From: Nocardia cyriacigeorgica
GTDB lineage: Bacteria; Actinomycetota; Actinomycetes; Mycobacteriales; Mycobacteriaceae
Direction: 5' to 3'
NCBI RefSeq assembly: GCF_010858045.1
Contig: NZ_JAAGVC010000007.1
Span: 124,001-188,000, forward strand
DNA: 64,000 nt
Under the pieces are notes generated by a model. It was not told the DNA's origin, searched no databases, and saw only the letters and a program-made list of their open reading frames with translations. The translations under genes were made by a program, and so were the position numbers. This document shows, in pieces, positions 25,221-33,472 of this stretch (its first letter is position 1; each line of letters opens with the position of its first letter).

Positions 25221-26126
25221 TCAGGCGCCTTTGCGGGTGGCGGTCTTCTTGGCCGCCGTCTTCTTGGCGGGGGCGCGTTTGCTCGCGGTCTTCTTGGCGG
25301 TGGTCTTCTTCGCCGGCGCGCGCTTCTTGCCGTCCTCGGTGCGGCGTCCGCTGGCTTCCAGGCTGCGCTGCAACGCGGCGACCAGGTCGACGACCTCGGC
25401 GTCCTGGGCGACGGGTTCGGCCTCGGGTTGTTCGGGGACCTTGCCGGTGCCGCTGGCGATGGCCTCGTCGAGCACCCGTTTGAGTTCGATCTGGTATTCG
25501 TCGGTGAATTCGCTCGGATCGAAATCCTCCGACATGGAATCGACCAGGGTCTCGGCCATCTTGATTTCCTGCGGACGCGGTTTGGTCGCGTTCTCCAGCG
25601 ATTCGAACGACACCGAACGCACCTCGTCGGGCCACAGCAGCGTCTGCAGGACGAGCATGCCGTCACGGACCCGCAGCGCGGCCAGCCGGGTTTTCTGGCG
25701 CAAGGTGAAGTGCACGAGGGCGGTGCGTTCGATGCGCTCCAAGGTCGCCGCGAGCAGCACGTAGGCCTTGGGGGTGTTCGAATCGGGTTCGAGGTAGTAG
25801 GTCTTGTCGAACAGGATCGGGTCGATCTGATCGCTCGGCACGAATTGCAGGACCGGGATCTCGTGTTTCTCGGCCACCGGAAGCTTGGCGAAATCCTCGT
25901 CGGTCAGGATCACCTTGTCGCCCTCTGGCGATTCATAGGCCTTGTCGATATCGGCGTACTGCACCGATTTCCCGCACACCGTGCAGACCCGGTCGTATTT
26001 GATCCGTCCGCCGTCTTTGGCGTGGACCTGATGAAAGCGGATGTCGTGGTCCTCGGTGGCGGTATACACCTTCACCGGGACGTTCACCAGCCCGAACGCG
26101 ATCGAGCCTTTCCAGATTGACCGCAT
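25221..26126 (-). CDS. ku: bacterial Ku, DNA end-binding protein
   Basis: 301 aa. MRSIWKGSIAFGLVNVPVKV is the invariant Ku start; RRIKYDRVCTVCG-like IKYDRVCTVCGKSV, ILFDKTYYLEPD and LVHFTLRQKTRLAALRVRDG are core-ring segments. The last 45 residues are a lysine/alanine repeat (APAKKT, TAKKT, KRAPAKK), the basic tail that binds DNA in actinobacterial Ku. Ku binds double-strand ends and recruits LigD for non-homologous end joining; no ligD is in the window. ATG 26126 overlaps by one base the stop of lycopene cyclase. Confidence 0.95.
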   Translation of the reverse strand: MRSIWKGSIAFGLVNVPVKVYTATEDHDIRFHQVHAKDGGRIKYDRVCTVCGKSVQYADIDKAYESPEGDKVILTDEDFAKLPVAEKHEIPVLQFVPSDQIDPILFDKTYYLEPDSNTPKAYVLLAATLERIERTALVHFTLRQKTRLAALRVRDGMLVLQTLLWPDEVRSVSFESLENATKPRPQEIKMAETLVDSMSEDFDPSEFTDEYQIELKRVLDEAIASGTGKVPEQPEAEPVAQDAEVVDLVAALQRSLEASGRRTEDGKKRAPAKKTTAKKTASKRAPAKKTAAKKTATRKGA

Positions 26127-27241
26127 CACCCCATCATGGACGAATCTCGGCGACCTCGCTCGTCAAACGGTAACCGGAGTGTCGCTGCCGCGATTCGGGT
26201 CCGCAGCCGCGCCGGTAGCCGCGCGAACAGCGTGCCCATGGCCGCGGCGGTCCCGGTCACGTCGGTGCGGCCCGACAGGTACGCGCGTTGCCATTCCTCG
26301 GGCAGGTCGAAAAAGGTGTCGAAGAAAACCGGAAGATCGGCCGGTGGGAGCCGCAGCAGTGCCCGCAATCCCGCCTCACGTAAACCGTGGACCACGCGCG
26401 CTGCCGGGGGCGCGGGCGAACCGCCCGCGACCACGGCGTCGGCCGCGGTCAGTGCCGCGGCCACGCTGTAACCGGTGGCCTGATGAATGAACCCGCCCGC
26501 GGCACCGAAGCGGAAACGGCCCGGCCTGGCACCGGTGACGGGAAACCGCACCCGCTCGACGCGCTCGCCGCCGTCGAGGCGAATGCCGCGGGCACGCAGA
26601 CGCCGATGCAACCGGGCCGCCAACTCGGTCTGGCCGAGGGCCGGGCGCCCGGCGAGGCAGGTTTCCTCCATCAGCATCGCGCCCGCGCCCAGCGGTACCG
26701 CGTAGAGGAAGGATCGGGGCGCCTCGGCCGGTGCGCCGTTGTCCGGACGCCAATCTATGAACAGGGGCTCGACACCGGCGGCCCGCTCGGCCGCGACGAC
26801 CACACCGAAGGCGGTCTGCTCGGCTCGCGACGAGGCCCGTGCCAGCCCGCGCGCATCGATGACCCGCTCGGCTCGCAGCACTGTTCCCGAGGCCAGCGTC
26901 GCGGTGTGAGCGGTGAGTCGCACCGCACGATCGGCGAGCACGCGGGAGCCGGTGATATCGAGTGCCGACCGCAGCCGCTCGGAGTCGAGCACCACGTATC
27001 GGCGCTCGATGCGGTGCTCGCGTGCGCCCCAGGCCACGGGCCGATCGACGGTCGCCGCGATCACCCCGGGATCGAGCCATTCGGGGAGTTCGTCCGCCCA
27101 CGCGGCGTAGGTAGCCGTCCAGTGCCGCCGGGGTGCGGGATCCACCACCGCGACCGAGAGTCCGTGCGCCAGACAACGATGGGCGAGCGCCCGTCCTGCC
27201 GGGCCGAGTCCGCAGACGACGACGTCCGTTCGTGCCGTCAT
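26126..27241 (-). CDS. lycopene cyclase, CrtL/CrtY type
   Basis: 371 aa. TDVVVCGLGPAGRALAHRCL is the dinucleotide-binding start, RYVVLDSERLRSAL, FLYAVPLGAGAMLMEETCLA and RFGAAGGFIHQATGYSVAAA are cyclase signatures, in which METCLA-like MEETCLAGRP is characteristic. It would close the ends of lycopene to make cyclic carotenes. No other carotenoid gene lies in the window. ATG 27241 is preferred to 27277. Its TGA and the Ku ATG share a base, so translation is probably coupled. Confidence 0.85.
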   Translation of the reverse strand: MTARTDVVVCGLGPAGRALAHRCLAHGLSVAVVDPAPRRHWTATYAAWADELPEWLDPGVIAATVDRPVAWGAREHRIERRYVVLDSERLRSALDITGSRVLADRAVRLTAHTATLASGTVLRAERVIDARGLARASSRAEQTAFGVVVAAERAAGVEPLFIDWRPDNGAPAEAPRSFLYAVPLGAGAMLMEETCLAGRPALGQTELAARLHRRLRARGIRLDGGERVERVRFPVTGARPGRFRFGAAGGFIHQATGYSVAAALTAADAVVAGGSPAPPAARVVHGLREAGLRALLRLPPADLPVFFDTFFDLPEEWQRAYLSGRTDVTGTAAAMGTLFARLPARLRTRIAAATLRLPFDERGRRDSSMMG

Positions 27242-27315
27242 GCCACCCGATGGCCCAGTAGTCGCCGCGCTGCCCACGCCTGCAGCCTATTGAGCCGCCG
27301 GGAGCGCGACGCCGG

Positions 27316-28296
27316 TCAGGGTTCGAGGACGACCTTCCCTGTGGTCTCGCGATTCTCCAGCGCGCGGTGCGCGGCGGCCGCCTCCGCCAGCGGGAAGCGG
27401 GTCACCGCTGGCTTCCAGCGTCCCGCGGCGGCCTCGGCCATCGCGCGCTTTTCCAGCACCCGGATATCGCCGCCGACCCGTTCGAGCATCGGCGGGCCGA
27501 CCACCGTCTCGGAGCGGATACCGCGCCGCTCGGCCTCCGCGTCACCGATCCGCGCCGGCTCGCCGCTGGACCACCCGTAGATCACGTGGTGTCCGCCGGG
27601 GCCGAGGAGGTCGAGCGCGGCGGGGGTGATCGGGCCACCGACCGAATCGAACAGCACCGTCGCCTGCCGCCCGCCGAGACGATCTCGCACCCGATCGGGC
27701 CAGTCCGCCTGCCGGTAGTCGAGCGCGATATCGGCGCCGTTGGCGCGCACGAGCTCGGCTTTCGCCGGTCCACCGGCCAGCCCGACCACCGTCGCGCCCG
27801 CGTTCTTCGCGTACTGCACCAGCAAGGTGCCGATGCCGCCCGCCGCTGCCGTCACGATCGCGACATCGTCCGGGCCGAGATCGGTGAATTGCAGAATGCC
27901 CATGGTGGTGCGCCCGGTACCGATGATCGCCACCGCGGCCGCGGCGTCGAGATTCGCCGGAATACCGTGGAGCCGGGCGACATCGGTCACCGCGAGCTCG
28001 GCGTAGCCGCCCGGTACCGCGCCCAGATGCGCGACCACCGGCTTGCCGAGCCACGCCGGATCGACGTCGGCGCCGACGCGATCGACGGTGCCCGCCACCT
28101 CCCGGCCGGGAATCGTCGGCAGCTCGGGAATCGGGTACGGGCCGGGCTCGCCGCGGCGCAGCGCGGTGTCGACGAGATGGACTCCGGCGGCTGCCACCGC
28201 GACGCGGACCTGGCCGGGGCCCGGTACCGGATCGGGGACGGTCTCGTAGCGCAGATTCTCGGCCGGACCGAAAGCGTGCAGGCGGATGGCGTACAT
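27316..28296 (-). CDS. zinc-free quinone oxidoreductase-like MDR enzyme
   Basis: 326 aa. GroES-like half (YAIRLHAFGPAENLRYETVP, IPGREVAGTVDRVG) and Rossmann half (IVTAAAGGIGTLLVQYAKNA at about 150-170). The AAGGIG motif and absence of zinc ligands mark the quinone-oxidoreductase branch. It lies 57 bp after the TetR gene on the same strand with its own operator-like repeat at 28335-28354. Likely NADPH-dependent detoxification of a quinone or enone. Confidence 0.87.
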   Translation of the reverse strand: MYAIRLHAFGPAENLRYETVPDPVPGPGQVRVAVAAAGVHLVDTALRRGEPGPYPIPELPTIPGREVAGTVDRVGADVDPAWLGKPVVAHLGAVPGGYAELAVTDVARLHGIPANLDAAAAVAIIGTGRTTMGILQFTDLGPDDVAIVTAAAGGIGTLLVQYAKNAGATVVGLAGGPAKAELVRANGADIALDYRQADWPDRVRDRLGGRQATVLFDSVGGPITPAALDLLGPGGHHVIYGWSSGEPARIGDAEAERRGIRSETVVGPPMLERVGGDIRVLEKRAMAEAAAGRWKPAVTRFPLAEAAAAHRALENRETTGKVVLEP

Positions 28297-28334
28297 GGCG
28301 GCTCCTGATGATCGGGGTCGGAACCCAGCCTGCA

Positions 28335-28354
28335 ACCTGAAGTGTTGTTCAGGT
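28335..28354. promoter_or_regulatory. operator-like inverted repeat before the oxidoreductase
   Basis: ACCTGAA-6 nt-TTCAGGT, perfect 7-bp arms. On the reverse strand it overlaps a TTGACC box (28357-28352), so binding would block the oxidoreductase promoter. Its sequence differs from the palindromes before the TetR/MFS pair. Confidence 0.55.
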
Positions 28355-29040
28355 CAATTCGATTTGTGGCCGGCCCGGGCCGCTGCGCGTGCGGCGAAGC
28401 CGTCGCAGAGCGCGTCCAGGCCGAGTTGGAGCAGGTCGACCTGGGCGAAGCGGCCGTCGTCGGCGCCCTCGAGCTCGGCCAGCGCGGGCGGCACCGGATG
28501 CAGCGGACGGCCCGCCAGCAGCGCGCGCAAACCGTTCTCGTCATCGGAGTCGAGGCCCTTGCTGGTCAGCAGCGCCGAGCTGATATGCGGCAGGGTCGCG
28601 CCCGAGATGTAGTTCCAGACCGCGAAAGCCATCTGGGTCGCCTCGTGGGTGCTGACGTTCAATTCGCGGAAGCCCTCGACCAGCCACGCCAGGCACCCCA
28701 TGCTGCTCGGGCCGAAGCTGTAGCGCGGCACCGCGAAGGTCAGCAGCACCCACGGATGCTGCTGGTAGAGATTCCAATCGATCTCGGCGGCGATCCGGAC
28801 GCGGTCACGCCAGGTCAAGTCGCGTTCGGCGGTCGACGGATACGGGTAGCGGCCGGCGACCTCGTCGGTCATCGCCGCGATCAGCTCGTCCTTGTTGGTG
28901 ACGTGCCGATACAGCGACATGGCGCCTACGCCGAGACGATCGGCGATCCGGCGCATCGACAGCGCCTCGAGCCCGTCGCTGTCGGCGAGTTCGATCGCCG
29001 CGTCGACGATGGCCGCTTTTGTGAGCTTCGGCTCGGTCAT
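28354..29040 (-). CDS. TetR-family regulator (TetR_C/Tet-class)
   Basis: 228 aa. AAIVDAAIELADSDGLEALS followed by MRRIADRLGVGAMSLYRHV is the HTH (residues 10-50). The C-terminal domain includes WRDRVRIAAEIDWNLYQQHP, as in the TetR/ActII class that controls efflux pumps. It is divergent from an MFS exporter 92 bp away over two palindromes containing GTAC. Confidence 0.9.
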   Translation of the reverse strand: MTEPKLTKAAIVDAAIELADSDGLEALSMRRIADRLGVGAMSLYRHVTNKDELIAAMTDEVAGRYPYPSTAERDLTWRDRVRIAAEIDWNLYQQHPWVLLTFAVPRYSFGPSSMGCLAWLVEGFRELNVSTHEATQMAFAVWNYISGATLPHISSALLTSKGLDSDDENGLRALLAGRPLHPVPPALAELEGADDGRFAQVDLLQLGLDALCDGFAARAAARAGHKSN

Positions 29041-29074
29041 CCCATGACTGCCTTTCGATGTCCGGCCAGGATGC

Positions 29075-29111
29075 GTACACTGTACCCGGACTTCATGCGT
29101 ACGTCGTACGC
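29075..29111. promoter_or_regulatory. paired operators between TetR and MFS genes
   Basis: GTACACTGTAC (29075-29085, perfect 11-bp) and GCGTACGTCGTACGC (29097-29111, perfect 15-bp), centres 24 bp apart. They fit sites for the TetR protein controlling itself and the exporter. Confidence 0.7.
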
Positions 29112-29132
29112 GTCAGCGAGAGGAATCGGTGG

Positions 29133-30608
29133 ATGACGAACGTGGAGGCGGTGCGGCCCGCCCCGGATTCGAGCGTGGCCCCGCGGCGGGCCTGGCTCGG
29201 CCTCGGGGTGCTGGTATTGCCGGTCCTGCTGGTGTCGATGGACGTCTCGGTGCTGTTCCTCGCGCTGCCCACGCTGACCGTCGATCTGGACCCCTCGGCC
29301 TCCGAACAACTCTGGATTCTCGACATCTACGGTTTCCTGATCGCGGGCCTGCTCATCACCATGGGCAATCTCGGCGACCGGATCGGGCGCAGGCGCATCC
29401 TGCTGGCCGGCGCGACCGTCTTCGGTATCGCCTCGGCCGTGGCGGCCTTCGCCCCGAGCGCGGGTGTGCTCATCGCCGCGCGGGCGCTCATGGGCATCGG
29501 TGGTGCCACGTTGCTGCCGTCGAGCTTGTCACTGATTTCGACGCTGTTCGCCGACGCCAAACAGCGCGCCACCGCGATCGGGGTGTGGACGGCGTTCTTC
29601 GCCGGCGGCTCGGCGGTGGGCCCGATCATCGGCGGGGTGCTGCTGCACCACTTCTGGTGGGGTTCGGTGTTCTTGATCAACGTGCCGGTGCTGCTGATCC
29701 TGCTCGCGCTCGCGCCGGTGCTGCTGCCCGAACATCGCGCCAACTCGCTCGGCCCGCTGGATCTGCCGAGTGTGGCCTTGTCCATCGGCGGCATCCTGCC
29801 GCTGGTGTACGCGGTCAAGCATGCCGCCGAACACGGTCCCGACGCCGAGGCCGCGGTGATCGGGTTGATCGGCGCGATCGTGCTGACGTTGTTCGTACGC
29901 AGGCAGCGCCACCTCGACGAGCCCTTGCTGGATCTGGCGCTGTTCGGTCGCGGCCAGTTCTCGGTGGCGATCGGCTCCAGCCTGGCCGGGATGATGTCGC
30001 TGGCCGCGATGAGCTATCTGGCCAGCATCTACTTGCAGTCGGTCACCGGCAGGGACCCGCTGGTCGCGGCGCTGCTGGGGATTCCGATGGCGATCGCGGT
30101 GTTCATCTTCTCGATGACAGGCGCGACGGTGGGGCACCGCTTCGGGGTGCGGATCACCTTCGCCATGGCGTTGTTCGCCGCGGCGATCGGCAATCTGATG
30201 TTGCTCGGCGTCGGCGTGGACGGCGGATTGGCCTGGTATATCGCTGGATCCGCGATCGCGGGTATCGGCTACGGCATCACCTTCACGCTGGTGTCGGAGG
30301 TGGCCGTGTCGTCGGTGCCGCCCGAGCGCGCGGGATCGGCCGTGGGGATCTCGGAGACCAGCTTCGAACTCGGCAACGCGTTGGGTCTGGCCTTGCTCGG
30401 CTCACTGGCGGCGGTGGTGTTCCGCTCGGGCGGGAGCTTCGAGTCGACGCTGGGAGAGACGCTCGCGCGCGACGGCGACCGGCCTGCGATCGTCGAGGCC
30501 GCGCGGGAATCGTTCGTGAACGGGATGCATGCCGCGACGACGGTCGGCGCCCTCATCCTGGTGGCGATGGCGATCATCGTCCTGGTGGCGACACCGAAAG
30601 GTCGCTGA
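29133..30608 (+). CDS. MFS drug exporter, DHA2 (14-helix) type
   Basis: 491 aa with about 14 hydrophobic helices. LPVLLVSMDVSVLFLALPTL is helix 1 with motif D1, GNLGDRIGRRRILL is the motif A loop, and GVWTAFFAGGSAVGPIIGGV is motif C of drug:H+ antiporters. Closest in type to EmrB/QacA-like pumps. ATG 29133 follows AGAGG; the divergent TetR gene and intervening palindromes suggest ligand-induced expression. Confidence 0.92.
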   Translation: MTNVEAVRPAPDSSVAPRRAWLGLGVLVLPVLLVSMDVSVLFLALPTLTVDLDPSASEQLWILDIYGFLIAGLLITMGNLGDRIGRRRILLAGATVFGIASAVAAFAPSAGVLIAARALMGIGGATLLPSSLSLISTLFADAKQRATAIGVWTAFFAGGSAVGPIIGGVLLHHFWWGSVFLINVPVLLILLALAPVLLPEHRANSLGPLDLPSVALSIGGILPLVYAVKHAAEHGPDAEAAVIGLIGAIVLTLFVRRQRHLDEPLLDLALFGRGQFSVAIGSSLAGMMSLAAMSYLASIYLQSVTGRDPLVAALLGIPMAIAVFIFSMTGATVGHRFGVRITFAMALFAAAIGNLMLLGVGVDGGLAWYIAGSAIAGIGYGITFTLVSEVAVSSVPPERAGSAVGISETSFELGNALGLALLGSLAAVVFRSGGSFESTLGETLARDGDRPAIVEAARESFVNGMHAATTVGALILVAMAIIVLVATPKGR

Positions 30609-30746
30609 CGGTATCGACGATCCAGCCCCCGACCGGAGCCGGGATCAGGCGGCCGGGGCACCACTGTCGATGAGTGGTTGCTCCGGCTCGGTGAATCCGA
30701 CTGTCGGGCAGGGGCTGGATGTCGCTTTCCGGCGTTGTCGCCCGGA

Positions 30747-31637
30747 TCAGGAGGTGACGACCCCGCCCGGCGCGGGCTGGGCCTCGACCGGCTGACCGTG
30801 CGGCGGGGCCGCGAGCGCGTCGACGGCACCGATGGCGGCGCCGGCAGCGGCACCGATCGCGGCAGCGGGCACCGCGATCACCGCGGCGCCGATGGCGGCG
30901 CCGAGCATCGGGCCCGCGACGAGCCCGGCGGGCAGGAACGGCACTCCGGCGACCAGACCGGCGACCGCGCCGACCACGGCAGAGGTGGCCGCCAGCGGAG
31001 TGCTCGCGCTCGCCCCGGCCACCGCGCCGACCGCGGCCGCGCCGATGGTCTGGCTCGCGACCCGATCCGAGCGGCTGCGTTCCATGCCGACGGAGTCGAG
31101 GAAGGTCGCCAGGCCGGCCTCGGCGTTGGCTGCGCCGTCGTTGACCTGCGCGGCCTGCTGGGGGTCGAGCCAGGCCGGCGACTCGATGGCGACGTCACCG
31201 AAACGCAGTTGGCCCGGCGGCGGTGCGATGGGCGCGACCGGCTGCACCTGGGTGGGGGCGTGCAGATCGCCGAGGGGCGCGAGGTAGGACTTGTCGGGGA
31301 CCGGGCGCGACCAGGTGAGCGTGGTGTGCGCGCCGGGCTCGGCCGCCGATTGCCGTGCGGTGCCCGGAGCCGCCACAAGCGCCTCCGGGGCCGTGGCCGG
31401 CGCGTCGGAGGCCTGCTGCGGTGCGTTCGGCTCGGCGATCGGTGCCGCCGCGGTACCGCCGAGTGGTGCCGTGCTCGGTGCGTGACCGCTCATCGTCGTC
31501 GGCTGAGCCGGCGACGTGGTGGCCGTGGCGGTGCCCGTGCCGACGAGCGCCATGACGAGTGGAACCGCGCCCGCCACAACGATCGACCCGACCTTCTGCC
31601 GCTGCGGGTGGATCATCCTGTGCTTGGCTGTGGCCAT
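30747..31637 (-). CDS. secreted Ala/Gly-rich protein, 'insoluble domain' type
   Basis: 296 aa. Residues 1-42 form a signal peptide (KVGSIVVAGAVPLVMALVGT, then ATATTSPA). A Pro/Ala-rich stretch (45-110) leads to a conserved central patch, PGQLRFGDVAIESPAWLDP. The C-terminal 100 residues are Ala/Gly with small-residue zipper repeats, e.g. AVVGAVAGLVAGVPFLPAGL, which may associate with membrane. Similar proteins are common in Nocardia and Rhodococcus under the name 'insoluble domain protein'. Function unknown; probably cell-envelope located. Confidence 0.75.
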   Translation of the reverse strand: MATAKHRMIHPQRQKVGSIVVAGAVPLVMALVGTGTATATTSPAQPTTMSGHAPSTAPLGGTAAAPIAEPNAPQQASDAPATAPEALVAAPGTARQSAAEPGAHTTLTWSRPVPDKSYLAPLGDLHAPTQVQPVAPIAPPPGQLRFGDVAIESPAWLDPQQAAQVNDGAANAEAGLATFLDSVGMERSRSDRVASQTIGAAAVGAVAGASASTPLAATSAVVGAVAGLVAGVPFLPAGLVAGPMLGAAIGAAVIAVPAAAIGAAAGAAIGAVDALAAPPHGQPVEAQPAPGGVVTS

Positions 31638-31746
31638 GATTGCCTTTCATCCGGAGTGAGTCCGATGTCTGTTCGACATTCGGACTCGGCGCACACCCGG
31701 ATGGGTGGTTTCACGGGCTGATCGGAGCCACCGCGATTGCCCGAAG

Positions 31747-33243
31747 TTAGCCGGTAGCGCGAGTCCTATCGGATTCGGCGGGCGCGTTCTCCGGCTTTCC
31801 GTCGGCGGCGACCTCGGTTGTCGGTCCCGCACCACTGGTGGCGGCCTTCCAGCTGTTCGCCGAGGGGTCGCCGAGCGCCGACATCACCACCTCGGCCTCG
31901 CCCTCGTCCTCGCCGTTCATCGCCTCCAGCGCCAACCGGGCGAACACCCACTGCTCGGTGGCCGCCATCTGACCGCGGGTGCGGCCGAGGAAGGTGACGA
32001 ACCACTGGATGACGGTGATGATCCGGCTGCGGTAACCGACCAGGTAGTACAGGTGCAGCGCCAGCCATGCCAGCCAGGCGATGAACCCGCCGAACTCCAG
32101 CTTGCCGACCTGGCAGACGGCGCTGAACCGCGACACCGTCGCCATGCTGCCCTTGTTGAAGTACTTGAACGGCTTGCGCTCTTCGGGGGTGTGACCCTTG
32201 AGGCCCGCCTTGATCTGCTTGGCGGCGTAGGTGGAGCCCTGGATCGCGCCCTGGGCCTGACCGGGCACGTTCGGCACCGACATCAGGTCGCCGACGACGA
32301 AGACGTTCGGATGGCCCTTGATGGTGAGGTCCGGCTCGACGATGACGCGCCCGGCGCGGTCCACCTCGGTGCCGTCGGAGCGGTCGGCGAGCATCTTGCC
32401 CAGCGGGCTGGCCTGCACACCGGCGGACCACACCTTGCATGCGGATTCGATGCGGCGGATGGTGCCGTCGGGATCCTTCACCGTGACGCCGTGCGCGTCC
32501 ACATCGGTGACCATGGCGTTGAGCTGGATCTCCACGCCCATCTTCTCCAGCCGCCGCTGCGCCTTACCACCCAGCTTGGGGCCCATCGGGCCGAGCACCG
32601 CGCCCGCGCCTTCGACCAGCACCACGCGCGCATCGCGCGGATCGATGTTGTGGAAGGTGCCTTCCAGGGTGCGGTCGGCCAATTCGGCGATCTGCCCGGC
32701 CAGTTCGACACCGGTCGGGCCCGCGCCGACCACGACGAAGGTCAGCAGGCGATCGCGCTCTTCCTGTGTGTTCGCCAGTTCGGCCTGCTCGAAGGCGCCG
32801 AGGATGCGCCCGCGTAGCTCGAGGGCGTCGTCGATGGTCTTCATGCCGGGGGCGAAGGTGGAGAAATGGTCGTTGCCGAAATACGACTGCTGGGCACCGG
32901 TGGCCACGATCAGGCTGTCGAAGGAGGTGACGGTGTCCTGGTTGAGCAGCCGGGAGGTGACCGTCTTGGCCTTCAGGTCGATATCGATGACCTCACCCAT
33001 CAGGACCTGGGCGTTCTTCTGCTTGCGCAGCACCAGCCTGGTGGCGGGCGCGATCTCGCCGACCGACAGGATGCCGGTGGCGACCTGGTAGAGCAGGGGC
33101 TGGAACAGGTGGGTCGAGGTCTTGGAGATCAGGGTGACGTCGACATCGGCGTTCTTGAGGTGCTTGGTCCCGAACAAGCCGCCGAAGCCGGAACCGATCA
33201 CCACCACCTGGTGACGACGGTTCTCCACGGTTTCAGTGCTCAT
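31747..33243 (-). CDS. ndh: type II NADH dehydrogenase (NDH-2)
   Basis: 498 aa. VVVIGSGFGGLFGTKHLKNA is the FAD-binding start, ATGAQQSYFGNDHFSTFAPG and VVVGAGPTGVELAGQIAELA is the NADH-binding motif. VFVVGDLMSVPNVPGQAQGA is the second FAD contact, with AQGAIQ contacting quinone. GGFIAWLAWLALHLYYLVGY is the membrane-anchoring segment. It passes electrons from NADH to menaquinone without pumping protons. The C-terminal 40 residues (NSWKAATSGAGPTTEV onward) extend beyond the usual 460-aa form. ATG 33243. Confidence 0.93.
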   Translation of the reverse strand: MSTETVENRRHQVVVIGSGFGGLFGTKHLKNADVDVTLISKTSTHLFQPLLYQVATGILSVGEIAPATRLVLRKQKNAQVLMGEVIDIDLKAKTVTSRLLNQDTVTSFDSLIVATGAQQSYFGNDHFSTFAPGMKTIDDALELRGRILGAFEQAELANTQEERDRLLTFVVVGAGPTGVELAGQIAELADRTLEGTFHNIDPRDARVVLVEGAGAVLGPMGPKLGGKAQRRLEKMGVEIQLNAMVTDVDAHGVTVKDPDGTIRRIESACKVWSAGVQASPLGKMLADRSDGTEVDRAGRVIVEPDLTIKGHPNVFVVGDLMSVPNVPGQAQGAIQGSTYAAKQIKAGLKGHTPEERKPFKYFNKGSMATVSRFSAVCQVGKLEFGGFIAWLAWLALHLYYLVGYRSRIITVIQWFVTFLGRTRGQMAATEQWVFARLALEAMNGEDEGEAEVVMSALGDPSANSWKAATSGAGPTTEVAADGKPENAPAESDRTRATG

Positions 33244-33472
33244 CGTCGCTGCTCCTCGACAGACTGGGGGTCGACCCCGCCGAACGTTTCTGACATGGCA
33301 CACGGTAGTCGGCGGCCCCGGCATCGTCACGGTGAGATCCCCGTCGGCGGGGCGTGTCGGTGCGATCGCGCACCGTTGTTCACTGTACGAAGTGAGGCCG
33401 GATTCCGGCGAAGCCGCCGGAGAACACCCGAAAGCGAATACCATGGAGGTTCCTCGCCCAGGGAGGTCTGCC

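Noticed and set aside
25270..25340. Repetitive Lys/Ala codons as a possible tandem repeat element
   Set aside because: They are the normal basic tail of actinobacterial Ku.
25212..26120. 300-codon forward frame opposite Ku
   Set aside because: Antisense shadow of a clear Ku gene without its own ribosome site or conserved features.
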